Positions 1 through 9,769 are shown, numbered from the stretch's first letter. The stretch: DNA of 37,205 bases from Kitasatospora sp. SUK 42 (GCF_015776785.2 NZ_LFMD02000003.1:1297115-1334319); one strand, 5' to 3'. Notes: generated from the sequence alone by a model not told the origin. Made by a program: numbers and translations.

Positions 1-75
1 GGCTTCACCGTTCGACTTGCATGTGTTAAGCACGCCGCCAGCGTTCGTCCTGAGCCAGGATCAAACTCTCCGTGA
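1..75 (-). rRNA. 16S ribosomal RNA, 5' end (partial)
   Basis: Read on the minus strand, the segment carries the standard bacterial 16S start: the AGAGTTTGATCCTGGCTCAG primer region, then GACGAACGCTGGCGGCGTGC and a CATGCAAGTCGAACGG stretch. The mature 5' end is placed near 75 by analogy with Streptomyces 16S, which begins close to TCACGGAGAG. The gene runs leftward out of the window, so only about 75 nt are present and the rest of the operon is not visible. Confidence 0.97.
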
Positions 76-584
76 ATGTTTACCGGATATCCGGTCCACA
101 CTCGCGTTGAGCGGCACGGCAACCACCGGAATAGGGCGGTCCCGCGCACTGCGTCCTCGCTAGTGTTATTTCAAAAGGAATCTCCAACCCCGATCAGACG
201 ATCGAGGCCGGGGATGTCAACATATCTGGCGTTGACTTTTGGCACGCTGTTGAGTTCTCAAGGAACGGACGCTTCCTTCGAGCCGCCTTCCAGCGGGCCC
301 TCCGGGCGCTTCGTTCTTTCGTGTTTCCAGCTTATCAGATCTTCTCGGCCGTTCTTACCGGCTTCGTTTCTCCGAATTCCCGCTGGCGGGATTTCCTTCG
401 AACTTCGCTCCGAAGCTTATCAAAGCTTTCGATGTGCTCAGTCCGTGGGATTTGCTTCGTCGGAGGCCGCGCATTTCGTAAAACGCGCCTGCCTCGATTC
501 GGCGGTGTCGTAGACACTAACGCCCGGGTCCGACCGTTGTCCAGTCAGTCCCAACCGTTCAAACCTACTAGCCCACCCCGACCA
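76..584 (-). other. rRNA operon leader region (pre-16S), no protein gene
   Basis: This roughly 500-bp stretch before the 16S gene holds no convincing protein gene; open frames in it have no family resemblance. It contains the leader element conserved upstream of actinobacterial 16S genes, read on the minus strand as CCTTGAGAACTCAACAGCG at about 244-263. It also has a perfect 14-bp palindrome ACCGGATATCCGGT at 82-95, just outside the mature 16S end. Two loosely similar segments starting CTTATCA lie near 330 and 417. These are consistent with rRNA processing and antitermination signals, but I cannot assign individual RNase III sites. Confidence 0.75.
514..543 (-). promoter_or_regulatory. candidate downstream rRNA promoter (P2)
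   Basis: On the minus strand a TGGACA -35 box (538-543) is separated by 18 nt from a TAGTGT -10 box (514-519). Multiple tandem promoters are the rule upstream of Streptomyces rRNA operons. The match is moderate and start sites are not shown. Confidence 0.5.
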
Positions 585-590
585 CGTCAA
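562..590 (-). promoter_or_regulatory. candidate upstream rRNA promoter (P1), sigma-HrdB type
   Basis: On the minus strand a TTGACG -35 box (585-590) and a TAGGTT -10 box (562-567) are spaced by exactly 17 nt. This fits the principal sigma factor consensus and known Streptomyces rrn promoters. It lies about 490 bp upstream of the 16S 5' end, with the SpoIIM-family gene ending just beyond it at 648. Confidence 0.65.
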
Positions 591-647
591 TGGTTTGGCT
601 GAGATGCGAGAAGACTAGCAGGTCAGCGGCCTGTTGATCACATCGGC

Positions 648-1652
648 TCAGGCTGCGACGGGCTGCAGATCCACCCGGTCGGCCGCGTCCACATCGCCGA
701 ACTCTCCGCCCTCCGAGGCCTTCCGGCCCAGCACCAGGGCGTAGAGGAGGAAGGCGATCTCGGCCAGCACGCCGATGGAAATGCGCGCCCAGGTGGGCAG
801 GCCGGACGGGGTCACGAAGGCTTCGAGAACACCGGCGACCGCCAGTACCGTCGCCAGTCCGATCGACATTCCGATAATCGAACGCCCCTGTTCGGCCAGC
901 GCTACGGAACGTGTGCGCGGACCGGGATCGATGACGGTCCAGCCGAGGCGCAGCCCCAGGCCGCCGGCCACGAAGACCGTGGTCAGCTCCAACAGGCCGT
1001 GCGGAATGATCAGGCCGAGGAAGACGTCGAGCCGCCCGGCGGAGGCCATCAGTCCGATGCCGACGCCGAGGTTGACCACGTTGGTCCACATCACGACGAG
1101 CACCGGAATGCCCAGCGCGATCCCGTACAGCAGGCACTGCACGGCGATCCAGGCGTTGTTCGTCCAGACCTGCGCCGCGAAGGAACTGGCCGGCCGGTCC
1201 GTGTAGTACGTCTCGTACTGGCCGCCGGGGCGGGTCATCTCCCGCAGGTTCTCGGGGGCGATCAGGCTGTTGCGGACCTCGGGGTGGGTCGCCATCCACC
1301 AGGCGAGCAGCGTCGTGGCGATCAGCGAGACGACCGCGACCGGCAGCCACCAGCGGCGGGCGCGGTACAGCGCGGCCGGGAAGCTCACCGTGTAGTAGCG
1401 GGCGACGTCCTGCCAGCCGTTGGTCCGGGCGCCGGTCACCGCGCTGCGGGCCCGGGAGACCAGGCCGGTCAGTCTGCTCACCAGGGCCGGGTCCGGCGCG
1501 GCGGCCTGGACCTTGGCGAGGTGGCCGGTGGCCCGCTGGTAGAGGGTGACCAGTTCGTCGGCCTCCTCGCCGTTCAGTCGGCGCCTTCGGGCGAGGGCGT
1601 CCAGCCGGGCCCACTCCCCCTGGTGGGTGGCGACGAAGACGTCCAGGTCCAT
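648..1652 (-). CDS. SpoIIM (DUF95) family integral membrane protein
   Basis: This 334-residue protein belongs to the stage II sporulation protein M family (DUF95). The N-terminal 110 residues are soluble and helical. Hydrophobic segments follow, starting with WWLPVAVVSLIATTLLAWW. The family signature IIPHGLLELT sits in the middle, followed by FVAGGLGLRLGW. In Bacillus SpoIIM works with SpoIID/SpoIIP in peptidoglycan remodelling during engulfment; in actinobacteria the role of this paralogue is not established. The ATG start has GGAGC about 6 nt upstream. It is divergent from the RDD gene, and pairing of SpoIIM-type and RDD genes is a conserved arrangement that suggests related membrane roles. 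The 276 bp between them show no promoter I trust. Confidence 0.88.
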   Translation of the reverse strand: MDLDVFVATHQGEWARLDALARRRRLNGEEADELVTLYQRATGHLAKVQAAAPDPALVSRLTGLVSRARSAVTGARTNGWQDVARYYTVSFPAALYRARRWWLPVAVVSLIATTLLAWWMATHPEVRNSLIAPENLREMTRPGGQYETYYTDRPASSFAAQVWTNNAWIAVQCLLYGIALGIPVLVVMWTNVVNLGVGIGLMASAGRLDVFLGLIIPHGLLELTTVFVAGGLGLRLGWTVIDPGPRTRSVALAEQGRSIIGMSIGLATVLAVAGVLEAFVTPSGLPTWARISIGVLAEIAFLLYALVLGRKASEGGEFGDVDAADRVDLQPVAA

Positions 1653-1928
1653 TCGGCGGCTCCATGGTCGGCGATGGGCGCGAGGCGCGCGTGCCCGGTC
1701 GGGCGGCGGTCAGGCGGCGGTCGGGCTGGTACGCGGGCAGGTACGTACGGACACGTGCGGCCCAGCATGCCAGGAGCCGTCGACACCCGGGCCGTCGGGA
1801 TCTCACTTCCCGTCCGCCCGTCAGGCGCCGTATGTTGGCCGCTGCGGATCAGACTGCGGAGAGCGGGTCGTGGGGGCCGATCCGGGCGAACTCCCCTCCC
1901 CCCGCACGAGCGTGAACGGACAGGTGTC

Positions 1929-2924
1929 TTGAGCGACCTGGTGACGGGTGAGGCGGTCGTCCTCGACCTCCAGACGGCGAAGCTTCCGAGCAGGGCGCTG
2001 GCGATCGCGCTGGACCTGCTCGTGGAGTTCGCCGCCCTGTTCGTGTCCGTGCTGATCCTGAGCGTCGCCCTGATCGACCTCGACGGGGCCGCGCTGGCAG
2101 CCGTCATGCTCGGCCTGATGGTGTTCTTCCTGGTCGCCGTGCCGGTGATGGTCGAGACCCTCAGCCACGGACGCTCGCTCGGCAAGGCCTCGCTGGGCCT
2201 GCGGGTGGTGCGCACCGACGGCGGCCCGGTGCGGTTCCGGCACTCGCTGGTGCGCGGGCTGGTCGGCTTCATCGAGCTGATCGTGGTGACCGGCGCCCCG
2301 GCCGTGATCACCTCGGCGCTGAACTCGGAGGGCAGGCGGCTCGGCGACATCTTCGCCGGGACGGTGGTCGTCCGCGAGCGCACCCCGGGTGCGGGCGGTC
2401 CGGTCACCCCGCTGCCACCCGTGCACCCGCAGCTGCTCCATTCCATGGGCCGCGAGCTGGTCGCGATGGACCTGTCCGCCGTGCCCGAGCCGCTCTGGCT
2501 CGCGATCCGCCAACTGCTTGGCCGGATGGGCCAGTTGGATCCCTCGGTGACGCTCCGGATGTCCACCGGGCTGGCTCAGGACCTGTCCGCCCGGATCGGC
2601 CACCCGGTGCCGCCGGGGCTGCACCCGGCCGCCTACCTGGGCGCGGTACTCACCGAGCGCCAGCGCCGGGAGTGGATGCGCGCCCACGCGCAGCGGCAGG
2701 TCCCGGGCCCGGCCCCGCGCCCGTCCGCCGCCCCGTCCGCCCCGATGGCGCCGACGACGCCGGTGGCCCCGGCCGATGAACGGCCGCACCGTGTCCTCGG
2801 CGTGCCCGCCGCGCCGGCCCCGCACATACCGGCGCAGTCCGCACCGGCCCCGGCGCCGGTGGCACCGACGGCCCCGCCCCTCGACAAGCCCACCCCGAAC
2901 ACCGGCTTCGCCCCGCCGTCCTGA
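1929..2924 (+). CDS. RDD family membrane protein with proline-rich tail
   Basis: The reading frame is open far upstream, but the protein similarity begins at a TTG codon at 1929 (reading MSDLVTGEAVVLDLQTAKLP); a GTG at 1941 is the alternative. The 331-residue product has an RDD domain over about residues 1-160: the PSRALAIALD segment with the family Arg and Asp, two hydrophobic helices, the SLGKASLGLRVVR motif, and RLGDIFAGTVVV. A soluble region of about 100 residues follows, then a Pro/Ala-rich tail over the last 90. RDD proteins are small polytopic membrane proteins of mostly unknown function, some linked to Na+ or compatible-solute transport. The gene is divergent from the SpoIIM-family gene and convergent with the next. 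Confidence 0.85.
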   Translation: MSDLVTGEAVVLDLQTAKLPSRALAIALDLLVEFAALFVSVLILSVALIDLDGAALAAVMLGLMVFFLVAVPVMVETLSHGRSLGKASLGLRVVRTDGGPVRFRHSLVRGLVGFIELIVVTGAPAVITSALNSEGRRLGDIFAGTVVVRERTPGAGGPVTPLPPVHPQLLHSMGRELVAMDLSAVPEPLWLAIRQLLGRMGQLDPSVTLRMSTGLAQDLSARIGHPVPPGLHPAAYLGAVLTERQRREWMRAHAQRQVPGPAPRPSAAPSAPMAPTTPVAPADERPHRVLGVPAAPAPHIPAQSAPAPAPVAPTAPPLDKPTPNTGFAPPS

Positions 2925-2949
2925 GCCCGAGCACCCCGAACGCCCGCTC

Positions 2950-3579
2950 CTACTCCCCCACCGGCCAGGCGTTGGGCGGCGACGCCAGCTCCTCCAGCTC
3001 GATCCCCTCCGCCGCCAGCACCACGTCCCCCGCCAGGTGCACGACCTGCTGCTCCCCCGTCTCCAGGTCCGCCACCTGGTACCGCTCGACCACCAGCGGC
3101 CCCGAGTCCGTCGCGTGCGTGTCGACGCCCTCCAGCAGCCACCCCTGGTCGAAGGTGCGCGGCGCCAGCACCGGTTCGGTGAACGCCACCAGCCGCACCC
3201 GCGCGCTCGCCCCCTCCCGCAGCCGCAGCATCCGGGCGGTGGCGACCAGGAAGGCGGGCGAACGCCCGCTGAAGCCGTGCGCCCGGTCGTGCCCCTCCGC
3301 CGCGTGCGCGCCGCCCGGGTCCACCGCGTCGGTCCGGACCCAGGTCACCCCGTCCACCGCCCCGCCGCGCACCTGCCAGCCGCCCGCCTTGAGCTCCATC
3401 CGCATCGGCCGGGCCCGCGAGTCCAGCGTGAGGTCGAGGCCGCCGATCACCCGGCCGTCCGGCGCGTAGGTCTTGGAGACGTACCGCCACCCGGCCGCCC
3501 CGGGCGCGCAGCTGAAGCGCTCCTCGCCGAGCAGCAGGTGGTCATGGGTGTCGTGGAGCGAGTACCGGCCGTTGGGCAT
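2950..3579 (-). CDS. conserved hypothetical protein
   Basis: The 209-residue product starts MPNGRYSLHDTHDHLLLGEE. I do not recognise the family. It has no signal peptide or membrane helix, and its alternating hydrophobic/polar pattern with many short turns suggests a beta-rich fold, perhaps a lipocalin-like or beta-barrel ligand-binding protein; that is inference only. Several phrases look like repeated strand units (GGLDLTLDSRARPMRMELKA, VDGVTWVRTDAVD, VVERYQVADLETGEQQVVHL). It ends 25 bp from the convergent RDD gene and lies downstream of ahcY on the same strand, separated from it by the perfect hairpin at 3704-3748, so it probably has its own promoter. GC-rich codon use is like its neighbours. 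Confidence 0.75.
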   Translation of the reverse strand: MPNGRYSLHDTHDHLLLGEERFSCAPGAAGWRYVSKTYAPDGRVIGGLDLTLDSRARPMRMELKAGGWQVRGGAVDGVTWVRTDAVDPGGAHAAEGHDRAHGFSGRSPAFLVATARMLRLREGASARVRLVAFTEPVLAPRTFDQGWLLEGVDTHATDSGPLVVERYQVADLETGEQQVVHLAGDVVLAAEGIELEELASPPNAWPVGE

Positions 3580-3703
3580 GCCCGAAGCCTACGTGCGCGC
3601 CCCGCGCGCCGACGACGCGTGCAACGTTCCGGGCCGGTGCACGTCATCGGTCCCGACGAGAGGGAGTGGACCACCGACGTCATCCGCTGATCGGCCGCCA
3701 CGT

Positions 3704-3748
3704 ACGCCGGTGGCCGGCACCCCTGAGCGGGGTGCCGGCCACCGGCGT
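3704..3748 (-). terminator. perfect 20-bp hairpin terminator downstream of ahcY
   Basis: The arms 3704-3723 and 3729-3748 pair perfectly over 20 bp around a 5-nt loop (TGAGC). The hairpin begins 17 bp past the ahcY stop codon. There is no U-tract, as is usual for Streptomyces terminators. The stem is symmetrical, so it could also stop transcription arriving from the other side. Confidence 0.85.
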
Positions 3749-3764
3749 CGCGACGCTCACCGCA

Positions 3765-5213
<1,449 letters not shown>

Positions 5214-5540
5214 GCGTCTGCTCCTCGCTGATGGGGTGGGGCACGGCCGAAGTCCGGATGTGCGTCGCGCACGGCGGGCCGTCACGGGTGCACGGCTACG
5301 CCGGGGCCGCCGGATCCCGTGGTGACGGACCGGCTCCCTGCTGCGCAGCACCAACCGTCGGAGGACCTCTCTCCCTCGACCGGCGCACACCCTACGGGCG
5401 CGGACCGCCGATCGACCGCCATCAGCAGCGACGTTCTGGCTCTGGTGACGAATCTACACCGGCGGTCCCACCGGCCGTCCTCGGATGACCGGATTCGGTC
5501 ACCGCTCCGGGCCCGGGAAACGGCCCGTCACCCGGCCCCG
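5214..5540 (-). promoter_or_regulatory. ahcY upstream region, with an inverted repeat at 5486-5501
   Basis: These 327 bp separate the CDF transporter stop from the ahcY start and hold no gene. On the minus strand a possible -10 box TAGATT (5451-5456) lies about 240 bp before ahcY but has no good -35. A perfect inverted repeat TGACCG-N4-CGGTCA at 5486-5501 sits about 30 bp upstream of it, a plausible operator position. Just before the start, GAGGAGC forms the ribosome binding site. The promoter assignment is tentative. Confidence 0.4.
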
Positions 5541-6518
5541 TCAGTGCGCCGCGCCCGGCCCGGGGCCGCCGGGGGTGGCGGCCGGGTCCTCGCCCGCGGC
5601 GGCCTTCTCGGCGCTGTAGACGTCCGGCTCCAGGTAGATCGCCCGCGCGATCGGGACGGCGGCGCGGACCCGCTCCTCGGCCTCGTCGATCGCCCGCGCC
5701 ACCCGGGCGGCGCTGTCCTCCGCGTTGACGGCGATCTTGGCGGCGACCAGCAGTTCCTCCGGGCCGAGGTGCAGGGTGCGCATGTGGATCACCCCGGTGA
5801 CGGCCTCGCCGTCCACCAGCGCGGCGCGGATGCGCCGTACCGACTCCCGGTCGGCGGACTCACCGAGCAGCAGCGACTTGGTCTCCAGGGCGAGCACCAC
5901 GGCGATCAGCACCAGCAGCACGCCGATGCCCAGGGTGCCGACGCCGTCCCAGACGCCGTCGCCGGTGACCACGGTGAGCGAGACGCCGAGCAGCGCCAGC
6001 ACCAGGCCGATCAGCGCGCCGGTGTCCTCCAGCAGCACCACCGGCAGCTCCGGCGCCTTGGCGGTGCGGATGAACTGCGCCCAGCCCTGCCCGCCCTTGA
6101 CCTTGGCCGACTCGCGCATCGCGGTGAGGAAGGACCAGCCCTCCATCGCGATCGCGAAGATCAGCACGCCGACCGCCCAGCCCCAGGACTCCAGCGGCTC
6201 CGGGTGGCTGACCTTGTGCCAGCCCTCGTAGACCGCGAACAGTCCACCGACGCTGAACAGCACGATGGCCACCAGGAAGCCGTAGACGTAGCGCTCGCGG
6301 CCGTACCCGAACGGGTGTTCCTCGTCCGCCGCCCGGCGCGCCCGCCTGCCGCCGATCAGCAGCAGCACCTGGTTGCCGGAGTCGGCCACCGAGTGCACGC
6401 CCTCGGCGAGCATCGAGGAGGAGCCGGTGAAGGCGAAGGCGGTGAACTTGGCCACCGCGATCGCCAGGTTCGCGGACAGTGCCGCGACCAGCGCCTTCGT
6501 CCCACCCTCAGTACTCAT
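5541..6518 (-). CDS. cation diffusion facilitator (CDF) family transporter
   Basis: The 325-residue protein is a CDF/cation-efflux antiporter, a family that exports Zn2+, Fe2+, Co2+ or Mn2+ against H+. About six membrane helices are visible over residues 10-215. The family metal-site residues appear in helix 2 (EGVHSVADSGNQ) and helix 5 (LLEDTGALIG). A C-terminal cytoplasmic domain runs from about 215 to 300 (HLGPEELLVAAKIAVNAED), followed by a short Pro/Gly/Ala tail. The metal cannot be told from the motif. The start MSTEGGTKALV is chosen over the longer frame because hydrophobic family similarity starts there. It lies between the SIS protein gene and ahcY on the same strand. Confidence 0.93.
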   Translation of the reverse strand: MSTEGGTKALVAALSANLAIAVAKFTAFAFTGSSSMLAEGVHSVADSGNQVLLLIGGRRARRAADEEHPFGYGRERYVYGFLVAIVLFSVGGLFAVYEGWHKVSHPEPLESWGWAVGVLIFAIAMEGWSFLTAMRESAKVKGGQGWAQFIRTAKAPELPVVLLEDTGALIGLVLALLGVSLTVVTGDGVWDGVGTLGIGVLLVLIAVVLALETKSLLLGESADRESVRRIRAALVDGEAVTGVIHMRTLHLGPEELLVAAKIAVNAEDSAARVARAIDEAEERVRAAVPIARAIYLEPDVYSAEKAAAGEDPAATPGGPGPGAAH

Positions 6519-6529
6519 GCGCCCGCCTC

Positions 6530-6560
6530 TCCCCCAGCCTCCGGCCGGGGGTACCCCCAC
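6530..6560. repeat. Streptomyces-type GC-rich intergenic hairpin element
   Basis: The stretch reads CCCCCAGCC, then TCCGGCCGGGGG, then TACCCCCAC. It can fold either as CCCCC/GGGGG around AGCCTCCGGCC or as GGGGG-TA-CCCCC. Very similar elements are scattered through intergenic regions of Streptomyces genomes. Here it lies in the 128-bp gap between the SIS protein stop and the CDF transporter start and may attenuate or terminate readthrough. Confidence 0.5.
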
Positions 6561-6646
6561 CACTCGGCAGAGGCATTCGCCCATACGCACCTGTCGGTGG
6601 TTCTCTCGCTTCGCTCGCTCACGCCGACAAACTATCGGCTGCGGGC

Positions 6647-7891
6647 TCAGGACTGCGCGGCGGCGAGCCCCAGGTAGACGGCGGCGAAGTCGGTCAGCGC
6701 GATCAGGTCGGCCAGCGCGTGCAGCGGGTCCGCGAGGGTGCTCACGTACTCGGTGAGCCGCACGTCGTGGGCGGCGGCCAGGCGCTGCGCCCGGCTGACG
6801 CCGAAGCTGCGCGGGCGCTCGTCGTCCTCCGGCACCTCGGCCGGACCGTCCTGCTCCTCCGACGCGGCCGTCCCGGGGACGTGCCGCAGCAGCAGGACCT
6901 GGAGGTGCAGCGGGTCGGGCTCCTCGACCCGGTCGCGGAAGAAGTCGTCCGGGTCCGCGCCCGCGCCCAACTGCCCGGTGAACATGCCCCGGTGGGCGGT
7001 GAGCGCCTGCGGCAGCGATCCGGCCAGCGCCGGACGGCCGGCCCGGTCGGCCAGCTGGGCGGCGAAGCGGGCGGCCGCCGCCCCGGCGATCGGGCCCTCG
7101 GCCCACAGCAGCGGCACCGTCCCGGCCAGCCGCGCGGCCAGACCCTTCGCCGGGTTGGTGTACGCGGCGGCGTCCGGGCGGCAGCGCACGGCGGTGGCGT
7201 CCAGCAGGTCGGCGACGGCCGGCAGCGCGTCGTACGGCAGCTGGGTGAGGCCGATCTTCTGGGCGAGCGCCAGCAGCGGGGCCAGGTGGGACCAGAGCGC
7301 GGCCGGGTCCTCGGCCGGCAGGTCGGGCTCGGCGGCCGCGCCGGCCGGCAGGCCCTCGTCGGGCAGCACCGAGGAGACGTACGGCAGCGGCAGCGCCCGC
7401 ACCTGGAGCGCGGCCTCGGCCAGCGGGCTGCCGGGCGGGGCGGTGACGACGAGGGCGCAGCCGCGCGCGTACGCCTGCTCGGCGAGACCGATCAGGCCCT
7501 GCTCGCCGCCGTCGGCGGAGCTGACCACCAGCAGGTCGAGCGGGCCGGCCCAGCCGGGCAGCTGCCAGCCGAGCCCGGCGGTGAAGGCGGGCGGGGCGCC
7601 CGCCCGGTCGGCGCGCGGGGCGGCGGCCTCGGTGGGCGGCAGCGGGACGACCAGGCTCGCGGAGCCGGCCAGCGCGGCCAGGATCTCGCCCGCGGTCAGG
7701 GCGCTGCCGTGGCCGGCGATCAGGACGGCGCGCGGGCGGCCGTCCGGGCGCAGCCGGTCGAGGCCTGCCGCGTCGGCCTGCCGCAGCGCGGTGCGGACCC
7801 GTGCGCCGGCGCCGGCCAGGGCCAGCAGGGCGCGGTCGTGGTCGGCGCGCTGGAGGGCGGCCGGGTCGTCGAGCAGGGTGTCGTCGAGCAT
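6647..7891 (-). CDS. SIS-domain phosphosugar isomerase-like protein
   Basis: The 414-residue product resembles the actinobacterial proteins annotated as bifunctional phosphoglucose/phosphomannose isomerase or mannose-6-phosphate isomerase. The N-terminal half holds the SIS fold, including AVLIAGHGSALTAGEILAAL and DLLVVSSADGGEQGLIGLAE; the C-terminal half looks like a bacterial PGI C-terminal domain (HLQVLLLRH near residue 340). The SIS motifs are poorly conserved: the usual GxGxS substrate loop reads GHGSA, so catalytic competence is uncertain. The ATG at 7891 is chosen because GGAGG lies 8 nt upstream. It follows the Trm112-like gene by 94 bp and sits in a conserved block with manB, so a role in mannose-phosphate metabolism or its regulation is likely. 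Confidence 0.78.
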   Translation of the reverse strand: MLDDTLLDDPAALQRADHDRALLALAGAGARVRTALRQADAAGLDRLRPDGRPRAVLIAGHGSALTAGEILAALAGSASLVVPLPPTEAAAPRADRAGAPPAFTAGLGWQLPGWAGPLDLLVVSSADGGEQGLIGLAEQAYARGCALVVTAPPGSPLAEAALQVRALPLPYVSSVLPDEGLPAGAAAEPDLPAEDPAALWSHLAPLLALAQKIGLTQLPYDALPAVADLLDATAVRCRPDAAAYTNPAKGLAARLAGTVPLLWAEGPIAGAAAARFAAQLADRAGRPALAGSLPQALTAHRGMFTGQLGAGADPDDFFRDRVEEPDPLHLQVLLLRHVPGTAASEEQDGPAEVPEDDERPRSFGVSRAQRLAAAHDVRLTEYVSTLADPLHALADLIALTDFAAVYLGLAAAQS

Positions 7892-7985
7892 GCGGCGGGC
7901 CTCCGGCTGCGGTCCTGGGCGCGCGGATCGGGTGCGCGCCGGGCTGGCGGGGGTGGGGCTTCGCCCCAGGGGCACGCCCCCAGGA

Positions 7986-8168
7986 TCAGGCCGGGCGGCG
8001 GGCCTCGTCCACCAGCAGGACCGGAATGCCGTCCCGGATCGGGTACGCGAGGCCGCAGTCCCCTCCGGTGCAGACGAGCTCGGGCTGCTCCTCGGTGCCG
8101 CCCTCGACGAGCGCGGCCCGGCACTGCGGGCAGACCAGGATCTCCAGCAGGAAGGATTCGAGCTTCAT
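7986..8168 (-). CDS. Trm112-like zinc-ribbon protein (UPF0434 family)
   Basis: This small 60-residue protein has the Trm112 fold signature: an N-terminal hydrophobic segment LLEILVCPQC, a CxxC knuckle (Cys13, Cys16) and a second pair (Cys33, Cys38), ending with AYPIRDGIPVLLVDEA. In eukaryotes and archaea Trm112 activates several methyltransferases; bacterial homologues are mostly uncharacterised. The length is typical, and the gene is easily missed because of it. The ATG is preceded by GGAGAG. It sits between manB and the SIS protein on the same strand, after the hairpin at 8202-8239, suggesting partly uncoupled expression from manB. Confidence 0.93.
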   Translation of the reverse strand: MKLESFLLEILVCPQCRAALVEGGTEEQPELVCTGGDCGLAYPIRDGIPVLLVDEARRPA

Positions 8169-8201
8169 GGGGGCTCTCCAAAGTTCGGTGGTGGCACGGA
8201 G

Positions 8202-8239
8202 GTGCCCCGGCCGATAGGCAACCCTACCGGCCGGGGCAC
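8202..8239 (-). terminator. hairpin downstream of manB
   Basis: Arms 8202-8213 (GTGCCCCGGCCG) and 8228-8239 pair perfectly over 12 bp around a 14-nt loop. The hairpin starts 19 bp past the manB stop and ends 33 bp before the Trm112-like start, so it could terminate or attenuate between the two genes. Confidence 0.75.
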
Positions 8240-8258
8240 GGACTCAGTCGCGCGAGCG

Positions 8259-9644
8259 TCAGGCGCGGACGATCGCCAGCACGCCGTCGCGCAGCTCGGC
8301 CATCTTCGCCGGGTCCTTGGCCTCGACGTTCAGGCGCAGCAGCGGCTCGGTGTTGGAGGCGCGCAGGTTGAACCACCAGTCCGGGCCGGCCACGGTGAGG
8401 CCGTCCAGCTCGTCCACGGTGGTGCCCTCCAGGCCGGCGTAGGCGGCGCGCACGGCGTCGGTGCTGGCGGCCTGGTCGGCGACGGTGCTGTTGATCTCGC
8501 CGGAGGCGGCGTAGCGGTCGTACTCGGCGGTCAGCGCGGACAGCGTGCCCTGCTGCCCGCCGAGCGCGGCCAGCACGTGCAGCGCGGCGAGCATGCCGGT
8601 GTCGGCGCGCCAGAAGTCGCGGAAGTAGTAGTGCGCGGAGTGCTCGCCGCCGAAGACGGCGTCGGTGACGGCCATCTCCTGCTTGATGAAGGAGTGGCCG
8701 ACCCGGGTGCGCACCGGGGTGGCGCCGAGCTCGCGGACCACCTCGGGGACGGTCCAGGAGGTGATCAGGTTGTGGATGATCGTCGGCTCGGTCTCGCCGG
8801 CGGCCTTGGCGCGGGCGATCTCGCGGACGGCGACCAGGGCGGTGATCGCGGACGGGGAGACCGGCTCGCCGCGCTCGTCCACGACGAAGCAGCGGTCGGC
8901 GTCGCCGTCGAAGGCCAGGCCCAGGTCGGCACCGACCTCACGGACCTTGGCCTGCAGGTCGACCAGGTTCTTCGGGTCGAGCGGGTTGGCCTCGTGGTTG
9001 GGGAAGGTGCCGTCCAGCTCGAAGTACATCGGGACGAGCTCGATCGGCAGGCCGTCGAAGACGGTCGGCACGGTGTGTCCGCCCATGCCGTTGCCGGCGT
9101 CCACCACGACCTTGAGCGGGCGGATCTCCGTGAGGTCGACCAGACCGAGCAGGTGGTCGGCGTAGCCGCGCAGGGTCTCCTGCTCGGACAGCGTGCCGGG
9201 CTTCACGTCCTTGGCCGGGACGGTGACGGTGTCGTCCTCGGCGGTCCAGGACTCGACCAGCTCGCGGATCTCGGCCAGGCCGGTGTCCTGGCCGACCGGG
9301 GCGGCGCCGGCCCGGCACAGCTTGATGCCGTTGTACTGGGCCGGGTTGTGGCTGGCGGTGAACATCGCTCCCGGCAGGTCGAGCTTGCCGCTGGCGTAGT
9401 AGAGCTGGTCGGTCGAGCAGAGGCCGATCTCGACCACGTCGGCGCCGTAGGCCGCGGCGCCCTCGGCGAAGGCCCGGCTGAGCGACGGGGAGGAGGGGCG
9501 CATGTCGTGGCCGACCACGATCGCGGACGCCCCGGTGACCTGGACGAACGCGGCGCCGAAGGCCCGGGACAGGCTCTCGTCCCACTGGTCCGGGACGACG
9601 CCCCGGACGTCGTACGCCTTCACGAGCTGCTTGAGGTCGCGCAC
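8259..9644 (-). CDS. manB: phosphomannomutase/phosphoglucomutase
   Basis: The 461-residue enzyme interconverts hexose 6-phosphate and hexose 1-phosphate, supplying mannose 1-phosphate for GDP-mannose and therefore for mannosylated lipids, proteins and glycans. The catalytic phosphoserine loop TASHNP is at residues 96-101 (Ser98), the Mg2+ loop DGDADR at 246-251, the sugar-specificity loop includes GEHSAHYYF, and the phosphate-binding loop near the C-terminus reads RASNTEPLLRL. All four alpha-D-phosphohexomutase domains are present and the length is normal. The frame is open well upstream; the GTG at 9644 is chosen because GGGGAG precedes it and MRDLKQLVKAYDVRG matches the family start. DUF3499 lies 125 bp upstream on the same strand. 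Confidence 0.96.
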   Translation of the reverse strand: MRDLKQLVKAYDVRGVVPDQWDESLSRAFGAAFVQVTGASAIVVGHDMRPSSPSLSRAFAEGAAAYGADVVEIGLCSTDQLYYASGKLDLPGAMFTASHNPAQYNGIKLCRAGAAPVGQDTGLAEIRELVESWTAEDDTVTVPAKDVKPGTLSEQETLRGYADHLLGLVDLTEIRPLKVVVDAGNGMGGHTVPTVFDGLPIELVPMYFELDGTFPNHEANPLDPKNLVDLQAKVREVGADLGLAFDGDADRCFVVDERGEPVSPSAITALVAVREIARAKAAGETEPTIIHNLITSWTVPEVVRELGATPVRTRVGHSFIKQEMAVTDAVFGGEHSAHYYFRDFWRADTGMLAALHVLAALGGQQGTLSALTAEYDRYAASGEINSTVADQAASTDAVRAAYAGLEGTTVDELDGLTVAGPDWWFNLRASNTEPLLRLNVEAKDPAKMAELRDGVLAIVRA

Positions 9645-9769
9645 TGCGGCTCCCCTGATTCGGTGCTGATCGGTACGTCGGGCCACCCGCCCGGACGGTC
9701 GACGGGGCGCGGTGACGGTAGACGGGCAGCGTACCCGGGTCGAACGAACGCGCAGTGCCGGGTGAGGCG

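Noticed and set aside
5214..5240. GAGGAGC near the ahcY start, resembling the 5' core of an SAH riboswitch.
   Set aside because: It is the ribosome binding site a few nt before the ATG; the downstream riboswitch core and its pairing partners are absent.
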